A stretch of DNA of 64,000 nt from the NCBI RefSeq assembly GCF_016863035.1, contig NZ_BOOC01000010.1, forward strand, positions 44,429 to 108,428. The letters run 5' to 3'. This DNA is from Microbispora corallina (GTDB lineage Bacteria; Actinomycetota; Actinomycetes; Streptosporangiales; Streptosporangiaceae). Both the position numbers and the translations under genes were made by a program. Positions 33,266-42,200 of the stretch are shown here, piece by piece (position 1 is the stretch's first letter; each line of letters opens with the position of its first letter). The notes under the pieces are model-generated. The model searched no databases. It was given only the letters and a program-made list of their open reading frames with translations, and was not told where the DNA came from.

Positions 33266-33952
33266 TCAGGCGGCGGCCCGGATGAGGGCGTCGAAGAGCG
33301 GGCCGTCCTCGTCGGCTTCGGGGTGCCACTGGACGGCCAGCGCGAAAGGCGCGCCGATGACCTCGACGGCCTCGATCGTGCCGTCGTCGGAGCGGGCGGT
33401 CACCTCCAGGCCGTCGGCCAGCCGGTCGATCGCCTGGTGGTGGTAGTGCGCCGGGGTCAGGTCGGAGTCGCCGTAGATCGTGGCTAACGGGGGCGAGAGC
33501 CGTACAGGGATGCGGCCGAACGTGCCGGGGGCGGGGGAGTGGTCCATGCTCCCGACCACGTCGGGCAGGTGCTGGTGGAGCGTGCCGCCCAGGGCCACGT
33601 TGAGCACCTGGAGACCCCGGCAGATCCCCAGGAACGGCAGGCCGGCCCGTAAAGCCGCCGCCATCAGCCCAAATTCGGCCTCATCCCGAAATTTCCGGAC
33701 GTATCCGGTCTGGGGGGCCGCCACACGGCCGTACCGGGCGGGGTCGATATCGCCCCCGCCCGCGATGATCAGCCCGTCCAGCCGCCCCACCAGGGACGAC
33801 GGGTCCCCGGCGGGTGGCAGGATGACCGGCTGGCCGCCGGCCCGCGTGATGTGCTCGACGTACATGTACGGCAGCAGCGCCGCCGGCATGTCCCACACGG
33901 TGAACTTCGCCGGCTCCACATAGCACGTGACGCCGATGACGGGACGGGCCAT
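33266..33952 (-). CDS. Gamma-glutamyl hydrolase of the PuuD type (class I glutamine amidotransferase fold)
   Basis: Hydrolyses a gamma-glutamyl amide in the last step of a gamma-glutamylated amine pathway. The 228-residue protein opens MARPVIGVTCYVEPAKFTVW and has the nucleophile Cys in LPFLGICRGLQVLNVALGG and the His/Glu pair in ALAVQWHPEADED. ATG 33952 has AAGGGG upstream, in the end of the SDR gene; a GTG one codon earlier is possible. It is the last gene of the operon with the SDR, aldehyde dehydrogenase and ligase. The released product would be glutamate plus glycine (if ethanolamine) or GABA (if putrescine). Confidence 0.88.
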   Translation of the reverse strand: MARPVIGVTCYVEPAKFTVWDMPAALLPYMYVEHITRAGGQPVILPPAGDPSSLVGRLDGLIIAGGGDIDPARYGRVAAPQTGYVRKFRDEAEFGLMAAALRAGLPFLGICRGLQVLNVALGGTLHQHLPDVVGSMDHSPAPGTFGRIPVRLSPPLATIYGDSDLTPAHYHHQAIDRLADGLEVTARSDDGTIEAVEVIGAPFALAVQWHPEADEDGPLFDALIRAAA

Positions 33953-33961
33953 CACAACCCC

Positions 33962-34726
33962 TTACAGCGGCGTGACGTACGCGCCGGAGATGCCTCCGTC
34001 GACGAGGAACTCCGAGGCGGTGATGAACGACGCGTCGTCGGAGGCCAGGAACGCGACCGCCGCGGCGATCTCCTCGGCGCGGGCGAAGCGGCCGATCGGC
34101 ACGTGGACGAGGCGGCGCTGGGCGCGCTCAGGGTCCTTGGCGAACAGCTCCCGCAGCAGCGGGGTGTCGACCGGGCCGGGGCACAGGGCGTTCACCCGGA
34201 TGCCCTCGCGGGCGAACTGGACGCCCAGCTCGCGGCTCATCGCCAGCACGCCGCCCTTCGAGGCGGTGTACGAGATCTGCGAGGTGGCCGAGCCCATGAC
34301 CGCCACGAACGACGCGGTGTTGATGATCGAGCCCTTGCCCTGCCGCTGCATGTACGGGATCGCGTGCTTGCAGCACAGGTACACGCTGGTGAGGTTGACC
34401 TCCTGCACCCGCCGCCACGCGTCCAGCCCCGTCGAGAGGATCGAGTCGTCGTCCGGGGGCGAGATGCCGGCGTTGTTGAACGCGATGTCCACGCTGCCGT
34501 AGGCCTCGAACGCCTCCCGGTACATCCGCGAGACGTCGGCCTCCTGAGCCACGTCGACCTGGACGAACAGGCCGCCGACCTCGTCGGCCGCCTTGGTCCC
34601 GGCGACCTCGTCGAGGTCCGCGACCACGACCTTGGCGCCCTCCTCGGCGAACCGGCGGGCGGTGGCCAGCCCGATGCCGCTGCCCGCGCCCGTGATGACG
34701 GCGACGCGGTCCTGCAAACGCTGCAT
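33962..34726 (-). CDS. Short-chain dehydrogenase/reductase in the gamma-glutamyl amine operon
   Basis: A 254-residue classical SDR with the cofactor motif VAVITGAGSGIGLATARRFA, Asp at VVVADLDE (suggesting NAD), NNAGIS and the catalytic YTASKGG preceded by a Ser/Asn region. It sits between PuuD-like and aldehyde dehydrogenase genes. In putrescine degradation an FAD-dependent amine oxidase occupies this step, whereas oxidation of a hydroxyl to an aldehyde needs an alcohol dehydrogenase such as this. That favours gamma-glutamylethanolamide as substrate, an inference from gene set. Confidence 0.88.
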   Translation of the reverse strand: MQRLQDRVAVITGAGSGIGLATARRFAEEGAKVVVADLDEVAGTKAADEVGGLFVQVDVAQEADVSRMYREAFEAYGSVDIAFNNAGISPPDDDSILSTGLDAWRRVQEVNLTSVYLCCKHAIPYMQRQGKGSIINTASFVAVMGSATSQISYTASKGGVLAMSRELGVQFAREGIRVNALCPGPVDTPLLRELFAKDPERAQRRLVHVPIGRFARAEEIAAAVAFLASDDASFITASEFLVDGGISGAYVTPL

Positions 34727-34730
34727 GTGT

Positions 34731-36086
34731 CTACTCCGTGGAAATGAAGACGTTCTTGGTCTCGGTGAAGGCGGCCAGCGCGTCGGGGCCGAGCTCCCGT
34801 CCCAGGCCCGACTGCTTGAACCCGCCGAACGGGGTCCAGTAGCGGACGCTGGAGTGGGAGTTCACGGACAGGTTGCCCGCCTCGACGGCCCGGGCCACCC
34901 GCAGCGCCCGGCCGACGTCCCGGGTCCAGATCGACCCCGAGAGGCCGTAGAGCGTGTCGTTGGCGATCCGCACGGCGTCGGCCTCGTCGTCGAACGGGAC
35001 GACCGCGACCACCGGCCCGAAGATCTCCTCGGTGAACGCCCGCCGGAACGAGTCCGAGGACGACCCCGCCAGCACCGTCGGCGGGAACCAGTAGCCGGCG
35101 CCGGCCGGGCACGAGCCGGTGACGTACGGCTCCAGGTCTCCGACGTACGAGGCCACCCGCTCCCGGTGCTCGGCGCTGATCAGCGGGCCCATCTGGGAGG
35201 CCGGGTCGTTCGGGTCGCCGACCGTCACCTCTCGTACGGCCTCGGCCAGCCGCAGAAGGAAGTCGTCGTAGACGGAACGCTCCACCAGGATGCGCGAGCG
35301 GGCGCAGCAGTCCTGGCCGGAGTTGTCGAACACGGCCATGGGCGCCGACTCCGCGGCCCTGGCCAGGTCGGAGTCGGCGAACACGATGTTGGCGCTCTTG
35401 CCGCCCAGTTCCAGCGTCACGCGCTTGACCTGCTCGGCGGCCTTCGCGCCGATCAGTTTCCCGACCTCGGTCGACCCCGTGAAGACGATCTTCCGGACGT
35501 CCGGGTGCTCGACGAGCCGCGCCCCGGCGACCTCGCCCTCGCCCGGGACGACCTGGAGGACGCCCTCGGGGATGCCGGCCTCCAGGGCCAGCTCGGCGAG
35601 GCGCAGCGCGGTCAGCGGCGTCCACTCGGCGGGCTTGACGATCACGGTGTTCCCGGCGGCGAGGGCCGGGGCGACCCCCCAGGTCATGATGACCATGGGG
35701 AAGTTCCACGGCACGATGATCCCGACCACGCCCAGCGGCTCGGAGAACGTGACGTCGATGCCGCCCGCGACCGGGATCTGCTTGCCGTGGTCGCGCTCGG
35801 GCGCGCCGGCGTAGTAGTTCAGCACGTCGCGGACGTTGCCGGCCTCCCAGCGGGCGTTGCCCACGGTGTGGCCGGCGTTTGCGATCTCCAGCCGGGCCAG
35901 CTCCTCCGCGTGGTCCTCCACGAGGGCGGCGAAGCGCCGCAGCAGCCGGGCCCGGTCGCCGGGCGCGACGGCCCGCCAGGCCGGGAAGGCCCGCCGTGCC
36001 CGTTCGACCGCGCGGTCCACCTCGGCCGCGTCGGCCATCTCGACCTCGGCGATCACGTCCTCGGTCGCCGGATTGACAATCTTCAC
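34731..36086 (-). CDS. Aldehyde dehydrogenase
   Basis: A 451-residue NAD(P)-dependent aldehyde dehydrogenase. It shows GIIVPWNFPMVIMTWGVAPA, the cofactor region VFTGSTEVGKLIG, the general base Glu in LELGGKSANIVF and the catalytic Cys in DNSGQDCCARSR. FGGFKQSGLGRELG marks the C-terminus. GTG 36086 overlaps the ligase stop in GTGA, so it is coupled. In this operon it should oxidise the gamma-glutamyl aldehyde formed by the SDR to the acid. Slightly shorter than the usual ~480 residues, with a trimmed N-terminus. Confidence 0.92.
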   Translation of the reverse strand: MKIVNPATEDVIAEVEMADAAEVDRAVERARRAFPAWRAVAPGDRARLLRRFAALVEDHAEELARLEIANAGHTVGNARWEAGNVRDVLNYYAGAPERDHGKQIPVAGGIDVTFSEPLGVVGIIVPWNFPMVIMTWGVAPALAAGNTVIVKPAEWTPLTALRLAELALEAGIPEGVLQVVPGEGEVAGARLVEHPDVRKIVFTGSTEVGKLIGAKAAEQVKRVTLELGGKSANIVFADSDLARAAESAPMAVFDNSGQDCCARSRILVERSVYDDFLLRLAEAVREVTVGDPNDPASQMGPLISAEHRERVASYVGDLEPYVTGSCPAGAGYWFPPTVLAGSSSDSFRRAFTEEIFGPVVAVVPFDDEADAVRIANDTLYGLSGSIWTRDVGRALRVARAVEAGNLSVNSHSSVRYWTPFGGFKQSGLGRELGPDALAAFTETKNVFISTE

Positions 36087-37426
36087 AGCCGTTCGAACCC
36101 CCGATAGAGCTCCCAGTCGGTGACCGCCGCGTCGAAGGCGGCCAGCTCGACCTTCGCGTTGTTGGCGTAGTGCTCGACGACGTCCTTGCCGAAGGCGTCC
36201 TCGGCCGTCCGCGAGCCCTCCCACAGGGCCAGCGCGTCGCGCAGCGTGCTCGGTACGCGCTCGGCGTCGCTGTCGTAGGCGTTCCCCGTGAACGCGTCCT
36301 CCAGCGTCATCTCCTCGTCGATTCCGCGCAGGCCGGCCGCGATCATCCCGGCGACCGCGAGGTACGGGTTGACGTCGCCGCCCGGCACCCGGTTCTCCAC
36401 GCGGAGGGAGGAGCCGTGGCCGCCGACCAGGCGCAGCGAGCAGGTCCGGTTGTCGACGCCCCACTTCACGGCGGTGGGGGCGAAGCTGCCGGCCACGTAC
36501 CTCTTGTAGGAGTTGACGTTGGGGGCGTAGAGCAGGGTCAGCTCGCGCATCGCCGCGAGCTGCCCGGCCACGAATCGCCGGCCGGTCTCCGACAGCCCGT
36601 GAGGGCCCGCCATCACCGGCTCGCCCGACTCGTCGCGGAGGGAGATGTGGATGTGGCAGGAGTTGCCCTCGCGCTGGTTCGGCTTGGCCATGAACGTGAT
36701 CGACCGGCCCTCCTGGGCGGCGATCTCCTTGGCGCCGTTCTTGTAGATGACGTGGTTGTCGCACGTCGTGAGCGCGTCGGCGTACCGGAAGGCGATCTCG
36801 TGCTGGCCGAGGTTGCACTCGCCCTTGGCCGACTCGACGTACAGGCCGGCGCCCTCCATGCCGAGCCTGATCTTGCGCAGCAGCGGCTCGATGCGCGCGG
36901 TGCCGAGCAGCGAGTAGTCCACGTTGTAGAGGTTGGCCGGGGTCAGGTCGCGGTAGCCCCGCCGCCAGGCGTCCTCGTAGTCGTTGTTGTAGACGCAGAA
37001 CTCGAGCTCGGTGCCGACGTACGCGGTCCAGCCGCGCTCGGCGAGCCGGGCGACCTGCCGGCGCAGGATCTGCCGGGGGGAGGGGACGACGTCCGAGCCG
37101 TCCTCCCACACGAGGTCGGCCAGCAGCATGACCGTGCCCTCGTGCCACGGCACGCGGCGCAGCGTGGACAGGTCGGGCTTCATGACGAAGTCGCCGTAGC
37201 CGCGCTCCCAGGACGACATGGCGTAGCCGTCCACCGTGTTCATGTCGACGTCGACGGCGAGGAGGTAGTTGCACCCCTCGGCGGCGTGGTTCAGCACCTC
37301 CTCCAGGAAGTACCGCGCCGACAGGCGCTTGCCCTGCAGCCGTCCCTGCATGTCGGTGACCGCGAGCAGGACGGTGTCCACCCGGCCCGCATCGACGTCG
37401 CCGCGAAGCTGCTCAACGCTGAGCAC
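36083..37426 (-). CDS. Glutamine synthetase-like gamma-glutamyl amide ligase (GlnA4/PuuA type)
   Basis: A 447-residue member of the glutamine synthetase family. It has TDMQGRLQGKRLSARYFLEE, the metal-site Glu segment AYVGTELEFCVYNN, ESAKGECNLGQHEIAFRYA, TFMAKPNQREGNSCHIHISL and VENRVPGGDVNPYLAVAGMI. Together with the aldehyde dehydrogenase, SDR and hydrolase it fits ATP-dependent gamma-glutamylation of an amine (ethanolamine or polyamine) rather than ammonia assimilation. I chose GTG 37426: GGGAGG precedes it at 4 nt and a palindromic operator lies 19 nt upstream; the alternative ATG at 37471 would put that operator inside the gene. Confidence 0.87.
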   Translation of the reverse strand: MLSVEQLRGDVDAGRVDTVLLAVTDMQGRLQGKRLSARYFLEEVLNHAAEGCNYLLAVDVDMNTVDGYAMSSWERGYGDFVMKPDLSTLRRVPWHEGTVMLLADLVWEDGSDVVPSPRQILRRQVARLAERGWTAYVGTELEFCVYNNDYEDAWRRGYRDLTPANLYNVDYSLLGTARIEPLLRKIRLGMEGAGLYVESAKGECNLGQHEIAFRYADALTTCDNHVIYKNGAKEIAAQEGRSITFMAKPNQREGNSCHIHISLRDESGEPVMAGPHGLSETGRRFVAGQLAAMRELTLLYAPNVNSYKRYVAGSFAPTAVKWGVDNRTCSLRLVGGHGSSLRVENRVPGGDVNPYLAVAGMIAAGLRGIDEEMTLEDAFTGNAYDSDAERVPSTLRDALALWEGSRTAEDAFGKDVVEHYANNAKVELAAFDAAVTDWELYRGFERL

Positions 37427-37444
37427 GGCGCCTCCCGTCCAAAA

Positions 37445-37458
37445 GTCTGGAACCAGAC
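37445..37458. promoter_or_regulatory. Palindromic candidate operator for the GntR regulator
   Basis: GTCTGGAACCAGAC is a perfect inverted repeat with 6-bp arms. A related GGTCTAACC sits at 37511-37519 just before the divergent GntR gene, overlapping a -10-like TAACCT. FadR-type GntR proteins bind GGT-N3-ACC-like sites, so both are plausible binding places controlling the ligase operon and the regulator itself. On the minus strand TTGACT (37494-37499) may be the -35 of the operon. Confidence 0.5.
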
Positions 37459-37581
37459 CATTGAAGGGCATGCAAGCACCAGCTCCGCCCCTTAGTCAAC
37501 AATGGGATTTGGTCTAACCTCGGCGCAGGGGCGCGGGGAATCCGCCGGGGACCGGACGCGTGGGCGGAGGGACGGTACGGG

Positions 37582-38316
37582 ATGGACGGCGCCGCCGGGG
37601 TCACCGGGGCGGTCTCGCTGCTGCGGCCGGTCAGGGCCGGCAACGCGTTCGAGGAGACGGTCGAGCGCCTGCTGCAGGCGATCAAACTGGGCGTCGTGGG
37701 CCACGGCGACAAGCTCCCACCCGAGCGGGAGCTCGCGGCGCGGCTGGGCATCAGCCGGGTCACGCTTCGGGAGGCGATCCGCGCGCTGCAGGAGGCCGGC
37801 TATCTCGACGTGCGGCGGGGCCGGTACGGGGGCGCCTTCGTCGTCTACCGGCCGCCGAGCCCGAGGAAGGGCGACCTGCGCCGGGCCGTCAACGAGATGG
37901 GCGAGTCGGACCTGGAGGACGCGCTGACGTTCCGGATGGCTGTGGAGTGCGGCGCGGCCCAGGTCCTGGCCGGCTCGCGGCTCGGCCCGCGGCAGCGGGA
38001 GACGCTGAACGCCCGCCTGTCCGCGGTGAACGACGCGGCCCCGGCCGACTACCGCCGGATGGACATCGCGTTCCACCTCGCCATCGCGGAGCTGACCGGC
38101 TCGCCGCTGCTGGCCGGCGCCTGCGCCGACGCCCGCCTGAGGGTGACCGACCTGCTCAACGCCATCCCCGTGCTGCGTCCCAACATCGAGCACGCGGCCG
38201 CTCAGCACGCCGCCATCGTCGAGGCGATCCTCGACGGCGACCCCGAGGCGGCCCGGCGCGCCGTGGCCGAGCATCTGGAGGGGACCGCCGCGCTGCTGCG
38301 CGGTTTCCTCGCCTGA
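37582..38316 (+). CDS. GntR-family regulator, FadR/FCD subfamily
   Basis: A 244-residue repressor. The winged helix (residues ~20-90) contains HGDKLPPERELAARLGISRV and TLREAIRALQEAGYLDVRRG, and the C-terminal FCD domain (~100-240) has metal/ligand-site residues in RRMDIAFHLAIAELTG and EHAAAQHAAIVEAI. It is divergent from the gamma-glutamyl amine operon, so it most likely senses an intermediate of that pathway and represses it. ATG 37582 follows GGAGGG. Confidence 0.92.
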   Translation: MDGAAGVTGAVSLLRPVRAGNAFEETVERLLQAIKLGVVGHGDKLPPERELAARLGISRVTLREAIRALQEAGYLDVRRGRYGGAFVVYRPPSPRKGDLRRAVNEMGESDLEDALTFRMAVECGAAQVLAGSRLGPRQRETLNARLSAVNDAAPADYRRMDIAFHLAIAELTGSPLLAGACADARLRVTDLLNAIPVLRPNIEHAAAQHAAIVEAILDGDPEAARRAVAEHLEGTAALLRGFLA

Positions 38317-38367
38317 GCGCCGCAGTGGTCGAACCGGGCCGTAGCATCAAGGACCGGGGACCTCTTC

Positions 38368-39225
38368 ATGTCTGACTGGTTTCATGAACGCATCGTCGAC
38401 ACGCATCGGCTGCCGCTGTTCTGCTTCTTCGTGGCGCTGATCGTCGCGTTTCTCTGCACCCGGGTGAACGTGCGGCTGATCCGGGCGCGGGCGCGGTGGT
38501 TCGGCAACGTGAACGTCGGCGAGACGCACATCCACCACGTCGTGTTCGGCGTGGTGCTGATGCTGCTCGGGGGCGTCGCGGGACTGGTGCTGTCCGGGGT
38601 GTCGACGGGGTGGTACTCCTTCACGGCCGCCGTCTTCGGGGTCGGCTCGGCCCTCGTGCTGGACGAGTTCGCGCTGATCCTGCACCTGCGGGACGTGTAC
38701 TGGCAGGAGGAGGGCCGCACCTCGGTCGACGCGGTCTTCGTCGCGCTCGCGGCCACCGGCCTGCTGCTGCTCGGCATGCGCCCGCTCGGCTGGGACGGGC
38801 AGCCCACCGGGGGCCGCTGGACGGCCGTGGCGTTCCTCGTGGTCAACCTGGTCTTCGCCGTCGTCACGCTGCTCAAGGGCAAGATCTGGAGCGGCATCGC
38901 GGGGCTGTTCTTCCCGCCGTGCCTGTACGTCGGGGCGGTCCGGCTGGCGAGGCCCGGCTCGCCGTGGGCCCGCTGGTACTACTCGGAGGTCGCCCGGCGG
39001 CCCAAGCCGAGGCGGATGGCCAGGGCCGTGCACCGCGAGGAGCGCTGGCGCCGCCCGGTCATCCGGGTCAAGATCGCCGTCCAGGAGTTCGTCTCGGGGC
39101 GGCACGACCTGCCCGCCCCGCAGCCCCGGGCGTACCGGCGGCGGCAGGGCGCGCCCCGCCACCCGCGGCTCGCGGCCGCCCGGGTGGAGCGGCGCTGGAG
39201 GTCCCACCGGTCCCGGATCCGCTGA
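38368..39225 (+). CDS. Multi-pass membrane protein of unknown function
   Basis: A 285-residue protein with about six hydrophobic segments in residues 15-195 (LPLFCFFVALIVAFLCTRVN, VVLMLLGGVAGLVLSGVSTG, AVFGVGSALVLDEFALILHL and others) and a long, very basic cytoplasmic tail (~200-285). NVNVGETHIHHVVFG and DEFALILHLRDVYWQEE are striking His/Glu/Asp-bearing motifs that could bind metal. Proteins like this are common in actinomycetes but unassigned. It ends 57 nt before the Ser/Thr kinase gene and may share its transcript. Confidence 0.7.
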   Translation: MSDWFHERIVDTHRLPLFCFFVALIVAFLCTRVNVRLIRARARWFGNVNVGETHIHHVVFGVVLMLLGGVAGLVLSGVSTGWYSFTAAVFGVGSALVLDEFALILHLRDVYWQEEGRTSVDAVFVALAATGLLLLGMRPLGWDGQPTGGRWTAVAFLVVNLVFAVVTLLKGKIWSGIAGLFFPPCLYVGAVRLARPGSPWARWYYSEVARRPKPRRMARAVHREERWRRPVIRVKIAVQEFVSGRHDLPAPQPRAYRRRQGAPRHPRLAAARVERRWRSHRSRIR

Positions 39226-39282
39226 GAACCTCGCCGCCTCCCGCCGCGTCCAACCCGGTGGCCGGAAGGAGGCTGGTGCGGG

Positions 39283-42200
39283 GTGACGGGGAGGCTGCGT
39301 CCGGAGGATCCGGAGCGGTTGGGGGAGTACTGGCTCGCCGGGCGGCTGGGCGCCGGCGGCCAGGGGGTCGTGTACGAGGCGTACGACGGCGAGGGCCGCC
39401 GGGTGGCGGTCAAGGTGCTGCACGGCGGCGCGGCGGCCGACCCCGAGACGAGGGAGCGGCTCGGCAGGGAGGCGGCGGCGGCGCGGCGGGTCGCGTCGTT
39501 CTGCACCGCCCGGGTCGTCGCCGCCGACCTCGACGGCCCCCGGCCGTACCTCGTCAGCGAGTACGTCGAGGGGCCGAGCCTGCGCCGCGCGGTGACCGAG
39601 GGGCGCCCGTTCGCCGGGGACGACCTGCACCGGCTGGCGACCGCGGTCGCGACGGCGCTGACGGCCGTGCACGAGGCGGGCGTGGTGCACCGCGACCTCA
39701 AGCCCGACAACGTGCTGCTGGGCCCGGACGGCCCCCGAGTGATCGACTTCGGGATCGCCCGGACCCTGGAGATGTCGCTGACGACCGCGGGCCTGGTCGC
39801 CGGCACGCCGACGTACATGGCGCCGGAGGTGTTCACCGGGCAGCGGGCCGGCGCCCCGGCGGACGTGTTCGCCTGGGGCGGGATCGTCCTGTTCGCCGCC
39901 ACCGGGCGGGATCCGTTCACGGCGGAGAGCCTGGGCGGGGTCATGCACCGCGTGCTGTCGGCCGACCCGGACCTGTCCGCGCTCCCCGAGGGTCTGCGGC
40001 CGCTGGTGGGCGCGGCCCTGGCCAAGGACCCCGTGGCCCGTCCCTCAGCTCGCGACCTGCTCATGGCCCTCATCAGCGGCGGCTCGGCGGTCGAGGTGGG
40101 CCGCCTGCTGGCCGAGGGGACCAGGGCGGCTAGCGGTGTGGAGGCCCCGGCCGGGAACGACCCGGCGCTGGGCCTGCTCGCCGAGGAGGCGTACGGGTCG
40201 CTCGGCGACCGCGAGCGGGACCTGGTGCCCCAGATCTTCCTGCGCCTGGTGGCGGTCTCCCCCGACGGGGAACTCGGCACCCGGCGGATGCCCGTGGACG
40301 AGGCGGCGCCCGAGGCGGAGCCGGTCCTTCGGGCCTTCGCCTACGTGCTGGGCAGGAGCGACCGGGAGGTCTCCCTCGCCCGCCCGGCCGTGCTGCGGGC
40401 CTGGCCCCGGCTGCGGGCGTGGGTCGCGGACGAGTGGGACGGCCTGCCGGTCCACGCGGGGATCCGCGGCCAGGCCCGGCAGTGGGACGACCACGGACGC
40501 CGCGACGGCGACCTGCTGCAGGGGAGCCGACTGGACGCGGCCCTGGGCTGGGCCGCCGCCGGACGGCGCCACCTGCGGCTCAACCCGCTCGAACGGGACT
40601 TACTCGACGCGTCCGCGGCGCTGACCCGCCGCCGTGCGCGGCGGCGCCGCCTCCTCACGGCGGCGCTGGCCGTCCTGCTCGCGCTGTCGCTGGCCGGCGG
40701 CGGCCTGGCGGCGTACCAGGGCGGCCGGATCGCGGAGCAACGCGACAGGATCGGCGAGCAGCGCGACCAGATCACCGCGCAGCGCGACCAGGCGCTCGGC
40801 CGGGAGCTGGCCTTCGTCTCGGGGACGCTGCGCACGACCGATCCCGTGGCCGCGATGCTGCTCAGCGTCGCCGCCTGGCGGCTCGCGCCGGGGGCGGAGG
40901 CGAGGTCCGGCCTCCTGTCCTCGCTCTACCAGCCGGAGGTGGCCGCCTTCCGGCCGTGGCGGGACGACGGCCTGCAGGCGCTGAGCGGCGACGGCCGCCG
41001 GCTCGTCAGCGCGTCCGACGGGGAGATACGGCTCTACGACGTGCCCGGGCAACGGGAGATCCGGCGGTTCCCGGCGCCGGAGCTCCACGGCGGCCCCCTG
41101 TTCGACGTCGCGCTGAGCCCCGGGGCGCGGTCGGTCGCCGTGGTGACGGGGAGCCGGGTGGTGGTCTGGGATCTGGCGACCGGCCGCCGCCGTGCGGAGT
41201 TGAGCCTTCCCGGCGCGAGCGCCCAGGGCGAGGTCGACTTCGGGGACGGCGAGTCGGCGCTCGGCGTCCTGGAGGACGGCAACGGCTTCGTCTGGGGCCT
41301 GAAGACCGGCGGGACGTACGGCCGCGGCGCGGAGGGCGGCTGGCCCGACGCGGTGCCCGCCGTGTCGCGGTCCGGCCGGCTGGCCGCGGTCGCGGCGGGA
41401 GGGGTGACCGTGTGGCGGCTTCCGGGGCGGGTCCGGGAGCCGGGCCCGGGCCGGGCGTGCCCGCGCGACGCCGAGCGCGCCGCGTTCAGCCCCGACGGCC
41501 GCGTCCTGGCGTGCGCCGGGCGGAGGCTCGCGTTCGTCGCCGCGGACACCGGCCGGCTGCTCGGCGCGGTCACGGCTGGCGGCCCGGGTGTGGGCGGTGG
41601 GCTGCGGTTCAGCCCCGACGGGCGGTTCCTGGTGGAGTTCGCCGGCCACGGCGTCCGCGTGTGGCGGGTGCGGGACCGGCGGCAGGTCTTCGCCTACCAG
41701 GCGGAGGACGACGTGCTCGACGCCCGCCTCGACCCGGACGGCCGGACGCTGCGGTGCCTGCTCGCCGACGGCGTGGTCGGCGTGGACATCGCCCCCCGGG
41801 CCGTCCCGGCGCGGCCCTCGCCGGGGATCTTCGACACGAGGATGAGCCCGGACGGCCGGTGGCTGGCCGTGGAGGCCGAGGAGGACGCTCCGGTCCGGTT
41901 GTGGGACGCGGCGCGGGGCGTGTTCGCCGGCCCGCTGCCCGGATCGGACGGCTGGGCGCCCGCGGACTTCGACCGCGCGGGGCGGACGGTGGTGCTGAAG
42001 GACCTGCCCGGCGAGAGGCTGCGGGCCTGGGACGCGCGCACGCGCGCGCCGCTGTGGGCCCACCGGGTGCCCGCGGGCCTCATGGTGGACGGCACCGCCT
42101 TCACCCCGGACGGGCGGCTGTTCGCCGCGGCGCTGGTCCGCGACGACAACGGCCGCGGTCCCGACCGGGCCCGGCTGGCCGAGTGGGACGCCCGTACGGG

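Noticed and set aside
37427..37471. ATG 37471 as start of the glutamine synthetase-like ligase
   Set aside because: It lacks a ribosome site, adds residues without family similarity and would place the palindromic operator inside the coding region; GTG 37426 has a strong GGGAGG.
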